Both the position numbers and the translations under genes were made by a program. A stretch of DNA of 64,000 nucleotides. Source: Roseburia hominis. GTDB taxonomy: Bacteria > Bacillota > Clostridia > Lachnospirales > Lachnospiraceae. This document shows positions 8,726 to 17,144 of the stretch, piece by piece. The DNA is taken from contig CP159990.1 of NCBI GenBank assembly GCA_040702975.1, forward strand, positions 3,286,001 to 3,350,000, in the 5' to 3' direction. The notes under the pieces were generated by a model. It was not told where the DNA came from. It searched no databases and worked only from the letters and a program-made list of their open reading frames with translations. The first letter of the stretch is position 1. Every line of letters starts with the position of its first letter.

Positions 8726-10365
8726 GGCATCTCCATTCCTTTCTCAATAATCTCATAAATGGTCTTCATATCCAGATTTTCCCGAATTACGTCCGCCAGA
8801 AGATCATATTGCTGCTCTTTATATTCCCGGTAATCCATGGTGCGTGCCTGTGACACATCAAGCCCCTTTTCCCGAAATAGTGCCGCCACAAATGCATCGG
8901 CGACTTCCGCGCGGTCAAAGATGCCGTGAATATAGCAGCCGTATACATTTCCCCGCTGGACGCCGTCCGCTTTTTTATACGGTTCTTCAACTGCCGGAGC
9001 ATTCTGCCCTTCAAAACTTAAGTTCCCCGGCTCCACTTTTTCTTCCCGTTCCCGGCCGTTCCGGGCAAAATTTCCCTGGCTTCTGCTGTTTTTTGCCACC
9101 TCGTCACAGACGCGCACAAGCCTTGACGCCCCAACGCGCTCCGCTTCCGGCAGGATCCAGCTTTTTCCCATATGAATCTCATATCCTTCCAGCTCAAGAG
9201 CGCTTAACTCTTTTAGTATGCCCTTCACCGCAAGAAACGCTCCGCTCACTCTGGTTCTCGTTTTTTTTCGTTCAAATACCGTTCTCATCGGAAGAAGTCC
9301 CATGCCGCGGACACTGCCTCCCCGCTCTATCTTCTGAGGGTCAGAGATTTCCTCCCCCAGCATCTGATACCCTCCGCAGATACCAAATACCAGTCCTCCA
9401 TTTCCGGCAAAGCGGAGGATTTTTCCTTCTAACCCACACTGGCGGAGCCACAGAAGATCGTCCATCGTATTCTTGCTTCCCGGAAGAAGCACCGCGTCCG
9501 GCTCACCCCATTCTCCCGCATTTGAAACGTAACGAAGCGAGACCTCTTCTCTATGCTCAAGCGGTGCAAAATCGGTGAAATTCGAGATTCTTGGGAACCT
9601 TATCACCACAATATCAATCGGTTTCGTGCTCTCTTTGCGCGAGAAGCGCTCCGTCAGGCTGTCTTCCTCGTCAATATCGAGATTCACATACGGAACGACT
9701 CCGCATACCGGAATATGGGTCCGCTCCTCCAGCATCGTAAGTCCCGGTCTTAGAATCTCTTTATCTCCCCGGAATTTATTAATGATCGTTCCCTTGATCC
9801 GCCTTCTCTCCTCCCCCGTCAAAAGCTCGATCGTCCCGACGATCTGGGCAAATACGCCGCCTCTGTCAATATCTCCCGCTAAAAGCACAGGAGCATTTAC
9901 CATGTGCGCAAGCCCCATATTTACAATATCGTTCTCCTTTAAGTTGATCTCCGCCGGGCTTCCCGCCCCCTCAATCACAATGACATCATAGCTCTCTTCC
10001 AGTCTGTGATAGGCTTCCATGATTGCCGGAATATACTCCCTCTTCCTGCGGAAATACTCCATTGCGGACATGAGCTGCGTCACTTCCCCATTTACAATGA
10101 CCTGGGACCCGGTATCCGTCGTCGGTTTCAAAAGAATCGGATTCATGCAGACGCTGGGACTAATTCCCGCCGCTTCCGCCTGCATGACCTGTGCACGCCC
10201 CATCTCAAGCCCTTCCATCGTAATGTAGGAATTCAGGGCCATATTCTGAGATTTGAACGGCGCGACCCGTATCCCGTCCTGCTTTAGAACCCGGCAAAGT
10301 CCGCCTGCTAAAATACTCTTTCCCACATTTGACATTGTACCCTGAATCATGATCGACTTTGCCAT
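8713..10365 (-). CDS. cobQ: Cobyric acid synthase (glutamine-hydrolysing)
   Basis: 550 residues. It amidates adenosylcobyrinate a,c-diamide at positions b, d, e and g using glutamine and ATP. The N-terminal DTBS-like ATPase domain starts [17 protein letters not shown] and includes [15 protein letters not shown]. The C-terminal class I glutamine amidotransferase domain has the nucleophile Cys in [10 protein letters not shown] and the late motif [10 protein letters not shown] hydrophilic insert of about 45 residues (around [19 protein letters not shown]) precedes GCYIHGIFD and is not typical of CobQ. RBS AGGAGG. A sigma-A-type promoter and a hairpin lie in its 170-nt leader. It is first in a cobQ-hemC-cobA/hemD unit. 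Confidence 0.96.
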   Translation of the reverse strand: MAKSIMIQGTMSNVGKSILAGGLCRVLKQDGIRVAPFKSQNMALNSYITMEGLEMGRAQVMQAEAAGISPSVCMNPILLKPTTDTGSQVIVNGEVTQLMSAMEYFRRKREYIPAIMEAYHRLEESYDVIVIEGAGSPAEINLKENDIVNMGLAHMVNAPVLLAGDIDRGGVFAQIVGTIELLTGEERRRIKGTIINKFRGDKEILRPGLTMLEERTHIPVCGVVPYVNLDIDEEDSLTERFSRKESTKPIDIVVIRFPRISNFTDFAPLEHREEVSLRYVSNAGEWGEPDAVLLPGSKNTMDDLLWLRQCGLEGKILRFAGNGGLVFGICGGYQMLGEEISDPQKIERGGSVRGMGLLPMRTVFERKKTRTRVSGAFLAVKGILKELSALELEGYEIHMGKSWILPEAERVGASRLVRVCDEVAKNSRSQGNFARNGREREEKVEPGNLSFEGQNAPAVEEPYKKADGVQRGNVYGCYIHGIFDRAEVADAFVAALFREKGLDVSQARTMDYREYKEQQYDLLADVIRENLDMKTIYEIIEKGMEMPCSL

Positions 10366-10411
10366 TCGTTTCCTCCTTATATCCTGTAAATAGAAAATAC
10401 TCTACACTAGA

Positions 10412-10454
10412 AAAGCTGTCGCAAAAGCAGCACATTTCTGCCTTGCACAGCTTT
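10412..10454 (-). promoter_or_regulatory. Leader hairpin upstream of cobQ
   Basis: The arms AAAGCTGT (10412-10419) and ACAGCTTT (10447-10454) are perfectly complementary, and an inner stem of GCAAGG-CAG with CTGCTTTTGC (G-T pairs, one bulge) extends it around a 7-nt loop. In the direction of transcription the hairpin is followed by only a short T run, so it is more likely an attenuator or RNA-stability element than a strong terminator. No cobalamin riboswitch motif is visible in the leader. Confidence 0.5.
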
Positions 10455-10541
10455 CTTCCATTTACCAATTTATCTGTTCATAGACTTTCTCAAACTCATA
10501 CTCGGCGCAAATCTCTTTGCTGTTTCACGGACGTTTTCTCC

Positions 10542-10570
10542 ATTATAAATAATTTTATTCATTCCCGCAA
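10542..10570 (-). promoter_or_regulatory. Sigma-A-type promoter for cobQ
   Basis: TTGCGG (10565-10570), 17-nt spacer, perfect TATAAT (10542-10547). The -35 box, spacing, -10 box and the flanking GG are the same as in the cbiD promoter at 32529-32557, which supports a real promoter. Predicted start about 10535, giving a leader of about 170 nt before the cobQ ATG. Confidence 0.7.
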
Positions 10571-10640
10571 CCGCTAGTAGCAATAACTTTTCTAATCCAA
10601 AAAATTGAAAAGGTATACCAGGCTTTTTGTCTGATATACC

Positions 10641-11300
10641 TCATTCATCATAATTCATATGTACTTCTTTTAAAGCTAAGTACATTGCTCTGTACTCAGA
10701 GTCTACACACTGTAATGGTTGCATGTTATTTTTCATAGAATTAAATCCATTTTTTTCATAAAACTTTTCTGCGTTCGGAAGTGCATGCAAAAACAACGCT
10801 TTAAATCCAACAACGGTACTCATAAGTGAATATGCTTTATTTATAATATTACGAATAATCCATGCCGCAATTGGTAAATCTTCACCTTCAAATTCAAAAA
10901 ACACGTCTTGATATTTTTCATCTACCGCAAACATTTTGATTTCCAGTGCAGGTATTCCCCATATTTCATCACTAAATTCTTTTCCTTTTTCTTTTGCTTC
11001 GTCCTCATCTAAACGTATGCGATCTATATATGGTATAGCTGTAGAAGATAAAGTATAATATGAGACCAACTCTCTGGATAACTCTCTTCCATTTTCATCA
11101 AGGAAAACATTAAATACCAGATATGTTACGCCATCTCCCTCCTCAGCATATTCTATAGCTTCTTCTGCCACAAATACGTTAAAATTATCGTATTCCTCCC
11201 CCGCACTAAAAGAAAAATCCTGATGCCAGTCAGACAAGACAACCACATCAGGATTAAAACACTCTATATGTGTATGTATCCTTTTACTTTTTTCTTTCAA
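10641..11300 (-). CDS. GNAT-fold acetyltransferase-like protein, probable toxin of a type II toxin-antitoxin pair
   Basis: 219 residues. The C-terminal third holds a GNAT-like end with ALPNAEKFYEKNGF, the usual last motif of acetyl-CoA-binding acetyltransferases. The N-terminal part is acidic and I do not recognise it. The likely start is TTG at 11300, 7 nt behind a GGCAGGG sequence, and this overlaps the stop of the small upstream gene (11284-11436) by 17 nt. A small gene translationally coupled to a GNAT protein, both AT-richer than the surrounding cob genes, is the classic layout of GNAT-toxin modules that acetylate charged tRNA. That function is inferred from layout and fold, and no database match was possible. 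Confidence 0.6.
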   Translation of the reverse strand: MKEKSKRIHTHIECFNPDVVVLSDWHQDFSFSAGEEYDNFNVFVAEEAIEYAEEGDGVTYLVFNVFLDENGRELSRELVSYYTLSSTAIPYIDRIRLDEDEAKEKGKEFSDEIWGIPALEIKMFAVDEKYQDVFFEFEGEDLPIAAWIIRNIINKAYSLMSTVVGFKALFLHALPNAEKFYEKNGFNSMKNNMQPLQCVDSEYRAMYLALKEVHMNYDE

Positions 11301-11436
11301 AAAGTTTCCCTGCCTTTTTACAAGAATCTAAAAAATCTTTTGATACCCTATTATCATTAAATTCACGAACGAAATTACGGGACTCTTCTTTTCTAATCAT
11401 AGACACTCTATTAATTGGTTTCGCTAATACTGCCAT
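11284..11436 (-). CDS. Small basic protein, candidate antitoxin of the GNAT pair
   Basis: 50 residues, MAVLAKPINRVSMIRKEESR onward to KKAGKLFERKK. The ATG at 11436 was chosen because AAAGGAGGGAG lies just upstream and because the promoter places the transcript start near 11481, so a longer frame from 11487 would have no leader. It has no clear DNA-binding fold that I can name. It ends inside the start region of the GNAT gene, so the two are co-expressed. The antitoxin role is inferred from size, order and overlap. Confidence 0.55.
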   Translation of the reverse strand: MAVLAKPINRVSMIRKEESRNFVREFNDNRVSKDFLDSCKKAGKLFERKK

Positions 11437-11487
11437 ATCTGCTCCCTCCTTTTCATTTTCATGATATCTAACTTCTTTGTTGTTCAT

Positions 11488-11516
11488 ACAATAACACCCC
11501 AGTCATTTTTTGTCAA
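11488..11516 (-). promoter_or_regulatory. Promoter of the GNAT toxin-antitoxin pair
   Basis: Perfect TTGACA (11511-11516), 17-nt spacer, TATTGT (11488-11493). Just upstream are GGTACA and TGTACC inverted half-sites (about 11522-11572), a possible autorepressor operator. Confidence 0.7.
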
Positions 11517-11708
11517 TAACCAGGTACAAATAAAACAATCTTGCTTGTTGCTTACATTGTACCATGTACCCAGCCTGAAATCAACGGTTTCTAAGTATTA
11601 TTATGCTCTTTGGCCATTAATGTATACACTGTGAATCACCATAATAAAAGAATCTTTCCAGTTTAAAGAAGACAACTACCGAGATGAACGTTCACTCAGG
11701 TATGCTTG
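11517..11708. other. Intergenic stretch without a recognisable gene
   Basis: AT-rich DNA between the GNAT pair and the sulfhydrylase remnant. Apart from the GGTACA/TGTACC half-sites next to the promoter I see no reading frame with a ribosome binding site and no known RNA. Confidence 0.5.
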
Positions 11709-11761
11709 GCAACAAAAAGCAGATCACTCCCCCCGCATTTGCCATGCAAAATGATCTGCTT
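11709..11761 (-). terminator. Rho-independent terminator behind the sulfhydrylase remnant
   Basis: Perfect 10-bp stem AAGCAGATCA (11717-11726) with TGATCTGCTT (11752-11761). On the minus strand the stem is followed by TTTTTGTT. It lies about 40 nt past the stop of the remnant, so it is the original terminator of the lost gene. Confidence 0.75.
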
Positions 11762-11799
11762 CATCAATATTCCATTCCTTGAAAAAACTGCGTTCCTCT

Positions 11800-12072
11800 C
11801 TACTTTTCACTCACTGCCTTAAACGCCTCATCCAAATCTTCAATAATATCGGCAATATTTTCCGTTCCAATGGACAGACGAATCGTATTCGGCCTTATTC
11901 CCTGATCTGCAAGTTCATCTTCATTTAACTGCGAATGCGTTGTGGACGCCGGGTGGATCACCAAAGACTTCACATCTGCCACATTTGTCAGAAGAGAGAA
12001 CAATTCCAGATCATCGATTAATGCCTTTGCTTTTTCGGGTATTCTCAGGACAAAATGGAAGTTCTTTTCCAC
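11800..12072 (-). pseudogene. C-terminal remnant of O-acetylhomoserine sulfhydrylase (MetY-like, Cys/Met PLP enzyme)
   Basis: About 90 codons that align by eye with the last fifth of MetY-type enzymes: [38 protein letters not shown] and [20 protein letters not shown]. The catalytic lysine and the whole N-terminal 330 or so residues are missing. The frame opens with a GTG without a ribosome binding site. It sits between two toxin-antitoxin remnants, so a deletion has probably removed the rest. It is unlikely to be functional. Confidence 0.85.
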
Positions 12073-12132
12073 TGACTTTACAATTTCCGATTTTTGAATA
12101 AACGAGATTCATCTGTCTTCGCATAGAGCAGC

Positions 12133-12272
12133 TTATATTTTTGTATATTTCTCAAGCTGTGTATCTATATCCCGTCCACCATACATCACACGAATATTTC
12201 AAATGCAATATATTCATAAATATTTCGCAGGTCATTATCTGCCTGATTTGAAACCTCAACTGTAAAAATCAT
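12133..12272 (-). pseudogene. Internally deleted RelE/ParE-type toxin
   Basis: The start ATG (12272) overlaps the antitoxin stop as ATGA. It reads MIFTVEVSNQADNDLRNIYE then YIAFE, a typical RelE/ParE N-terminus, and then stops. In another frame the DNA continues IRVMYGGRDIDTQLEKYTKI and a stop at 12133, the typical C-terminus of the same family. About 40 central codons are missing and the two ends are out of frame, so the toxin is dead. Confidence 0.8.
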
Positions 12273-12547
12273 AGATTATAATCCTTGTGGATGTCAGCAA
12301 ATGCTTTCTTAGCAGATTTTGTCCTGCCTGCTTTCATGTCCGCATATCCTTTCTCCAGTTCTACATCCAGTTCTGCTTCAGATAAAGCACTCATATCGAC
12401 TAGCCTTGCAGACGGGATTTTCTCTCCACGCTCGACCATTCCGATATAATTCACACTTAATCCCGTTTTCCCTACTAAATCCTCCTGCCGGAGTTTCTTT
12501 GCCCGCCGAAACATTCTGATATTCCTGCCAATTGTATCAAGTTTCAT
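12269..12547 (-). CDS. Chimeric small regulator: XRE-type helix-turn-helix joined to a RelB-like antitoxin tail
   Basis: 92 residues from the ATG at 12547, which overlaps the cobD stop as ATGA. Residues 1 to about 50 are a Cro/C1-type HTH (IGRNIRMFRRAKKLRQEDL, SVNYIGMVERGEKIPS). From about residue 54 the sequence switches to AELDVELEKGYADMKAGRT, the tail that in Clostridia normally ends RelB-type antitoxins and neutralises the partner toxin. The reading frame is intact. Its former partner (12133-12272) is broken. Either this is a deletion fusion of two neighbouring genes or an HTH antitoxin family I do not know. Confidence 0.65.
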   Translation of the reverse strand: MKLDTIGRNIRMFRRAKKLRQEDLVGKTGLSVNYIGMVERGEKIPSARLVDMSALSEAELDVELEKGYADMKAGRTKSAKKAFADIHKDYNL

Positions 12548-13929
12548 CAAATCATCTCTGCCTGCTTTTTCTCAGGCATCGCCTCCTGTTCTTTCGGCAC
12601 TTCTGTTCTCTCTTCCGGCGTCTCTTCATTCTTATCCTGTGCCATTTCTTCCGACACTTCTATTCCTACTTCTTCCAACGCCTCTTCTGCCTTGTCTTGC
12701 CCCACTTCTTTAGATGTCGCTGCCGCCTCCTCTTCCGAAACCTTTAATGCCTTTTCTGCCGCTTCTATCTCCTCTTCCGCCGCCCTTGCCGCCTTTTCCG
12801 CCGCTTCCTGTGCCTCTCGCTGCAACCGTTTCTCCTCTTCCATCTCCCGCAGAATCTGCTCCGCCTGCGCCGCCTCATAGATTTCCTGCAAGGCGTCGAT
12901 CAGTTTCTGATTGTCCCCTCTTTGCCGCACGGCGATCCGATAAAATCCTTTTCTAAGCCCACGGAAATTGCTGCAATCACGAATCAAAATCCGATATTCT
13001 TTCAATAATTCATAGAGATCCAGTTCACTTTTCAGCAAAATGTAATTCGCCTTCGAAGGGAAATAGGGAATTCGAAGTTTATCCAATTCTTTCTCCAGCC
13101 ATCGTCTTTCCCTCAGCAGAAATCCCCGGATATTTCGCACCCGCTTCTGATCCTTGATCGCCGCGATTCCCGCCTCCTGTGCCGGAATCGACACGCTCCA
13201 GGGCTGGCGGCACTCTTCCATCCTCTCAAGCAAACGCTCGTCCTGGCATATACCGTACCCCAGACGGAGTCCCGGCATCGCGTACATCTTGGTAAACGCG
13301 CGAAGCAAGAACAGACTGGGATATTTTTTCGTAGACTCGTGCAGATCGTTCTTAAATGTCAGGAACAGATCGTCCTCATCTTCCGCCATAAATTCAAAAA
13401 AGCACTGATCCAGCACCAGCCGGATTCTCAAAAATTCACACCGTATCATGATCTTGCGCATGAGAATCTTCGGAATCACGGTCCCCGCCGGATTTCCCGG
13501 AGAACAAAGGAACACCATATCCACATCTTCGGTCAGCAGGTCCATAAAATCCTCCTGCATCACAAAACCATTCTCTTCCCTGCAGGTATAATACTGAATC
13601 CAGCAGTCCACGCTATTTAACGCCCTTTCATACTCCGCAAAGGAAGGCACGGCAATCACCGCTTTCTTAGGCTTTTCCGTCCGCACCAGATCATAGATCA
13701 GTTCCGCAGCCCCGTTTCCAAACACAAGATGATTTTGCTCCACACCAAGCTCTGCAGCCAAATATTCCCGAAGTCCCTGACACCTCGGATCCGGATATTC
13801 TCCGATTCTCGCCATCGCGAGTTTCGCCGCACGCATCACCGCCTTACTTGGACCATATGGATTTACATTTACCGAAAAATCCGTCATTCCCTGATTCGTA
13901 TAAATATCTCCTCCATGTAAATATTCCAC
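12547..13929 (-). CDS. cobD: Threonine-phosphate decarboxylase (CobD) with an unusual Glu/Ala-rich C-terminal tail
   Basis: 460 residues. PLP enzyme that decarboxylates L-threonine O-3-phosphate to (R)-1-amino-2-propanol phosphate, the linker of the nucleotide loop. The GTG at 13929 was chosen because AAAGGGG precedes it and the protein then starts VEYLHGGDIYTNQ, the conserved CobD start. An ATG at 13965 is the alternative. The PLP-binding lysine is in RAFTKMYAMPGLRLGYG. The catalytic fold ends near residue 350. About 110 residues of charged, helix-forming sequence (EEEKRLQREAQEAAEKAARA, then imperfect EEVGIEVSEEMAQDK-like repeats) follow and reach the start of the next gene. Normal CobD is about 360 residues, so the tail is an addition. 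Confidence 0.93.
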   Translation of the reverse strand: MEYLHGGDIYTNQGMTDFSVNVNPYGPSKAVMRAAKLAMARIGEYPDPRCQGLREYLAAELGVEQNHLVFGNGAAELIYDLVRTEKPKKAVIAVPSFAEYERALNSVDCWIQYYTCREENGFVMQEDFMDLLTEDVDMVFLCSPGNPAGTVIPKILMRKIMIRCEFLRIRLVLDQCFFEFMAEDEDDLFLTFKNDLHESTKKYPSLFLLRAFTKMYAMPGLRLGYGICQDERLLERMEECRQPWSVSIPAQEAGIAAIKDQKRVRNIRGFLLRERRWLEKELDKLRIPYFPSKANYILLKSELDLYELLKEYRILIRDCSNFRGLRKGFYRIAVRQRGDNQKLIDALQEIYEAAQAEQILREMEEEKRLQREAQEAAEKAARAAEEEIEAAEKALKVSEEEAAATSKEVGQDKAEEALEEVGIEVSEEMAQDKNEETPEERTEVPKEQEAMPEKKQAEMI

Positions 13930-14097
13930 CTTAATAACCCCTTTCGTATCTCCATTTATTCTCATAAGCTTTCTTATTCAGATAAATACCTGCTGTAAAC
14001 GTGTTTGCTGCCCAAACCATCGTACATATGGCACTAGCTTAGGCACGCCGGGCAACCCGGACAAATCTCCCTCCGATACTCGCCCAAACATAACTTC

Positions 14098-15135
14098 CTA
14101 CAACTGGCAAAACAATAACCGTATTCCGCCAAACACAAGCAGCGTAAGTATCGCCGCCCCGTCCATCAATCTACCCGCGCGCCGGATATCCTCCGGCTCA
14201 ATTCTACGGGTATCGTCCCCCAATGTCTCCTTATGGCAGAGTTTTCCAAAATACCAGGCGTCTCCGGCAAGCTGAATTCTAAGCGCTCCGGCGCAGACCG
14301 CTTCTGTCTGGGCGGAATTCGGACTTGCATGGCGCATTCTGTCGCGGCGGAAGATTCTCCATGCCTGCCTCCCGTCATATCCGGCGAACCCACGCGGCGC
14401 ACCGCCGCCTCTTCCTGTCTCTCCATCGGCACCCCCTATGATCCGGCACCAAAGTCCAAGCAAATATGCGGAAGCGATCATAAACACCGCTGAGATCCTG
14501 GACGGTATATAATTCAACACGTCGTCCATTCGCGCCGCATATCTTCCAAAATACAAATATCTATCATTTTTATATCCTACCATAGAATCCATCGTATTAA
14601 CAGCCTTATAAAAAAATCCTAGCGGCGCACCGCCGAGAAGAAGAAACAAAAGCGGTGCGATCACGCCATCTGACGTATTTTCCGCCACCGTCTCTACGGC
14701 CGCCTTGGTGACCCCTTCCGCCGTTAAATTCTGCGTATCCCTTCCCACGATCATCGAAACAGCTTTTCTGGCCTCCGGAAGGTCGTCCGCCATCAGCGCG
14801 TCATAGACCTTGCCGCTCTCCACCTTGAGCGACCTTGCTGCCAGAATCTGATAGCACCAAAATGTTTCCAGGCAAAACGCCAATGCAGGCGCTACTCTTT
14901 CGACCGCCCGAAGCAGAATTTCAGGAATCCCGACTGAAACTAAAACGACTCCAAACCACAAAATCACTCCCGCTATCAAAAGCTGCCTCTTCTCTTCGCG
15001 AAATAAAGATCGCAGGGACTTTTCCAATACGGTGATCCATTTTCCTATGATCCTCACCGGGTGATAAAGCCACACCGGATCACCAAATATGGCATCTAAA
15101 ATAAAACCTGCCACGCAGGCATACAAGATTCTCAC
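14098..15135 (-). CDS. cbiB: Adenosylcobinamide-phosphate synthase (membrane protein)
   Basis: 345 residues. It joins aminopropanol phosphate, made by CobD, to adenosylcobyric acid. The GTG start at 15135 lies 9 nt behind GGAGG and 3 nt after the cobC stop. Family motifs include DPVWLYHPVRIIGKWI, ETVAENTSDGVIAPLL, DSMVGYKNDRY and ASPNSAQTEAVCAGAL. Four or five membrane segments. A Gly-rich hydrophilic insert (GGADGETGRGGGAPRG) lies between PSRISAVFMIASAYLLG and GYDGRQAWRIFRRDR, where relatives are continuous. Confidence 0.95.
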   Translation of the reverse strand: MRILYACVAGFILDAIFGDPVWLYHPVRIIGKWITVLEKSLRSLFREEKRQLLIAGVILWFGVVLVSVGIPEILLRAVERVAPALAFCLETFWCYQILAARSLKVESGKVYDALMADDLPEARKAVSMIVGRDTQNLTAEGVTKAAVETVAENTSDGVIAPLLFLLLGGAPLGFFYKAVNTMDSMVGYKNDRYLYFGRYAARMDDVLNYIPSRISAVFMIASAYLLGLWCRIIGGADGETGRGGGAPRGFAGYDGRQAWRIFRRDRMRHASPNSAQTEAVCAGALRIQLAGDAWYFGKLCHKETLGDDTRRIEPEDIRRAGRLMDGAAILTLLVFGGIRLLFCQL

Positions 15136-15138
15136 GCT

Positions 15139-15732
15139 CTAAATCCTCCACAAATTTTTTCCTTCTTCAAAATACCCTTCTCCCCGAAGCCATTTTTCCT
15201 CACTGACCGCCAGATAAAATCCCTCTCCATTTCCGACCTGCCAGTGGTAAAACCCTTGTCCGTCCTTATCAAATGCGGAAAGCACGGCCATAATTGTCCC
15301 CCCGTGCACGACAAAGGCCACTCGCCCAATTTCCTGCCTTGCCATTTCACAAAGCATTCTTTCAAATCCGCGGACGCACCGCTCCCGAAAAGAAGCCTGG
15401 CCCTCTCCCCCCGGAAACGGAAGCGTTCCCCCTGAATCGATCCATTTCTGATACATAGGATTTCCACTTAGCTCTTCGCAATTCTTACCCTCAAACTCTC
15501 CAAAATCACATTCCCTTAATTCGTCACAGACGACATACGGAAGTCCCGGATAAATTCGCTCGGCCGTCTGTATGCACCGCTTCATAGGACTTACCACCAC
15601 GGCCTCCGCCTCCGGATATCTCTTAGTCTTCTCCGGCAGAACAGACAGATCAAGCGGTTCATCAGTCACTCCGATATACCGCCCCTTTAAGTTGCCTTCT
15701 GTTTTAAAATGTCTGATCAGTATAAGCTCCAT
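15139..15732 (-). CDS. cobC: Histidine phosphatase family, probable alpha-ribazole-5'-phosphate phosphatase
   Basis: 197 residues of the phosphoglycerate mutase-like fold. The catalytic RHFKTEGN is at residues 8-15 and the second His is in FVVHGGTIMAVL. In a cob operon this enzyme removes the phosphate from alpha-ribazole-P or adenosylcobalamin-P in the lower-ligand branch. The start overlaps the stop of the kinase gene by one base (TGATG) and cbiB follows after 3 nt, so the three are translationally linked. Named from context. The fold alone would also fit a phosphoglycerate mutase-like enzyme. Confidence 0.85.
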   Translation of the reverse strand: MELILIRHFKTEGNLKGRYIGVTDEPLDLSVLPEKTKRYPEAEAVVVSPMKRCIQTAERIYPGLPYVVCDELRECDFGEFEGKNCEELSGNPMYQKWIDSGGTLPFPGGEGQASFRERCVRGFERMLCEMARQEIGRVAFVVHGGTIMAVLSAFDKDGQGFYHWQVGNGEGFYLAVSEEKWLRGEGYFEEGKNLWRI

Positions 15733-16250
15733 CAGGCCTTCCCCGTCTTCCTTTTCATAAACTCGTTAAGCTGCCTCTGATTTTTAAGTACTACTACCTT
15801 GTCCGAATATTGATGCATGATATGCAAATCCCTGTCTTTTTGTTTCTTCGTCCTTCCCTCATGCAAAATCCACCAGGCAAATTCCAGGTCAAATTTCTCA
15901 TTGCAGCCCTCTCCCATATCGCTTCTCGTCCGCCCTCTATATCGTACCGACCTCCGCCATGCCCGGTCAAGGCAGGTAAATCGGTTAAACTTCATCAAAA
16001 TAATCTGATCCGCCTCTTCAAGCCGCCTCTCAAAATGCAGCTTTGAATAATTTCCATCAATGATCCAGGAAGAATGCCCGTCCATAAAATCGCCCACGAT
16101 TTTAAGCTCTTCCTGCACCTCCCGCTCCTTCCAGAGCGGCAGCCAATGCACCTTGTCCAGATGCAGGACCGGTACCTGGTATCGTTTACCCAGATATCTT
16201 GCAAGCGTAGATTTTCCACTACCACTGTAACCCGTAATTGCAATTTTCAA
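15732..16250 (-). CDS. P-loop kinase-like protein of the FlaR / adenylate-kinase-like group
   Basis: 172 residues, Walker A GYSGSGKST at about residues 7-15, then LHLDKVHWLPLW and SWIIDGNY, which mark the group often annotated as DNA topology modulation protein FlaR or shikimate/adenylate kinase-like. It is fused in expression to cobC by a one-base overlap. The substrate is unknown. A role in salvage of a nucleotide-loop precursor would fit the place but nothing in the sequence proves it. Confidence 0.8.
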   Translation of the reverse strand: MKIAITGYSGSGKSTLARYLGKRYQVPVLHLDKVHWLPLWKEREVQEELKIVGDFMDGHSSWIIDGNYSKLHFERRLEEADQIILMKFNRFTCLDRAWRRSVRYRGRTRSDMGEGCNEKFDLEFAWWILHEGRTKKQKDRDLHIMHQYSDKVVVLKNQRQLNEFMKRKTGKA

Positions 16251-16367
16251 AACTCTTTTTCCCCCATTTTCTTCTTAACTTTTACTGTTTTACTATGATC
16301 GCGATGAACGCCCACAGGCTTCACTCGGGCATACATAATTTTTTTCTCACATCATCTACCCACAATG

Positions 16368-17129
16368 TCAGATAAAATATCCGACCGCAAGCACCCCAGT
16401 TACCATCGCAAGCTCACACATCTGCAAAAAATAACCCGCCAGATCTCCGGTCACTCCGCCGAACTGCACTTTGCAGATATGCCAGTAATGTCCGAATACG
16501 ATTCCCGCCATGGCAAGTACTCCCACCGCCTTTGCCAGATCAAACCACAGCATGCCTGCTCCTGCCGCGCACAGATAGAACACCATCGTAACCCGTACCG
16601 TCTTTTCTGCCGCCTGCTCCTTAAATGTTTTGGCAAGCCCGTTCTCTCTCGCCGATGGAAATGTCACTACCGAATAGCCGCTAAGCGTTCTGGACAGAAC
16701 ATAACCGCAGGAAATGACTCCCAGCATATCCGCCCTCACCTCGCTCCAGACTCCAAGGCTCCACACGAGATAGCAGCCCAGCCCGAGAATAGCAAATGCT
16801 CCGCTGTGAGAGTCCTTAAGGATCGCCAGCTTCTTCTCCTTATCCCCATACGATCCCAGGGCGTCCATCGTATCCATAAAGCCGTCCATATGAATCCCAC
16901 CGCTTACAAATAGCGGCAAAAGTGTCATGACAGCCGCAAAAAACAATGTTCCACAGTTAGACTCGAGCAGCACCTGCCCAATCAAATACTGCAAAACTCC
17001 GATCACCACTCCAATCGCCGGAAAAAAACACATAGCATATTTCATGTTCTCCTCATTCCACGTGGTCTTCGGCATCGGAATTCTGGAATACATGGAAAAT
17101 GCAATAATGAATGCCTGCATTAATTTCAT
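16368..17129 (-). CDS. cobS: Adenosylcobinamide-GDP ribazoletransferase (cobalamin synthase)
   Basis: 253 residues, integral membrane enzyme joining AdoCbi-GDP to alpha-ribazole. It starts MKLMQAFIIAFSMYSRIPMP, has CFFPAIGVVIG and the conserved acidic block GGIHMDGFMDTMDALGSYGD near residues 76-95, and about six hydrophobic segments. It lies 15 nt after the DUF4132 gene, so it is probably translated from the same message. About 117 nt separate it from the kinase gene; they hold no obvious gene. Confidence 0.95.
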   Translation of the reverse strand: MKLMQAFIIAFSMYSRIPMPKTTWNEENMKYAMCFFPAIGVVIGVLQYLIGQVLLESNCGTLFFAAVMTLLPLFVSGGIHMDGFMDTMDALGSYGDKEKKLAILKDSHSGAFAILGLGCYLVWSLGVWSEVRADMLGVISCGYVLSRTLSGYSVVTFPSARENGLAKTFKEQAAEKTVRVTMVFYLCAAGAGMLWFDLAKAVGVLAMAGIVFGHYWHICKVQFGGVTGDLAGYFLQMCELAMVTGVLAVGYFI

Positions 17130-17144
17130 AGGTCTACTTCTCCC

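Noticed and set aside
12714..12956. Proline/serine-rich plus-strand reading frames opposite the cobD tail
   Set aside because: They are shadows of the Glu/Ala-rich coding DNA and have no ribosome binding site.
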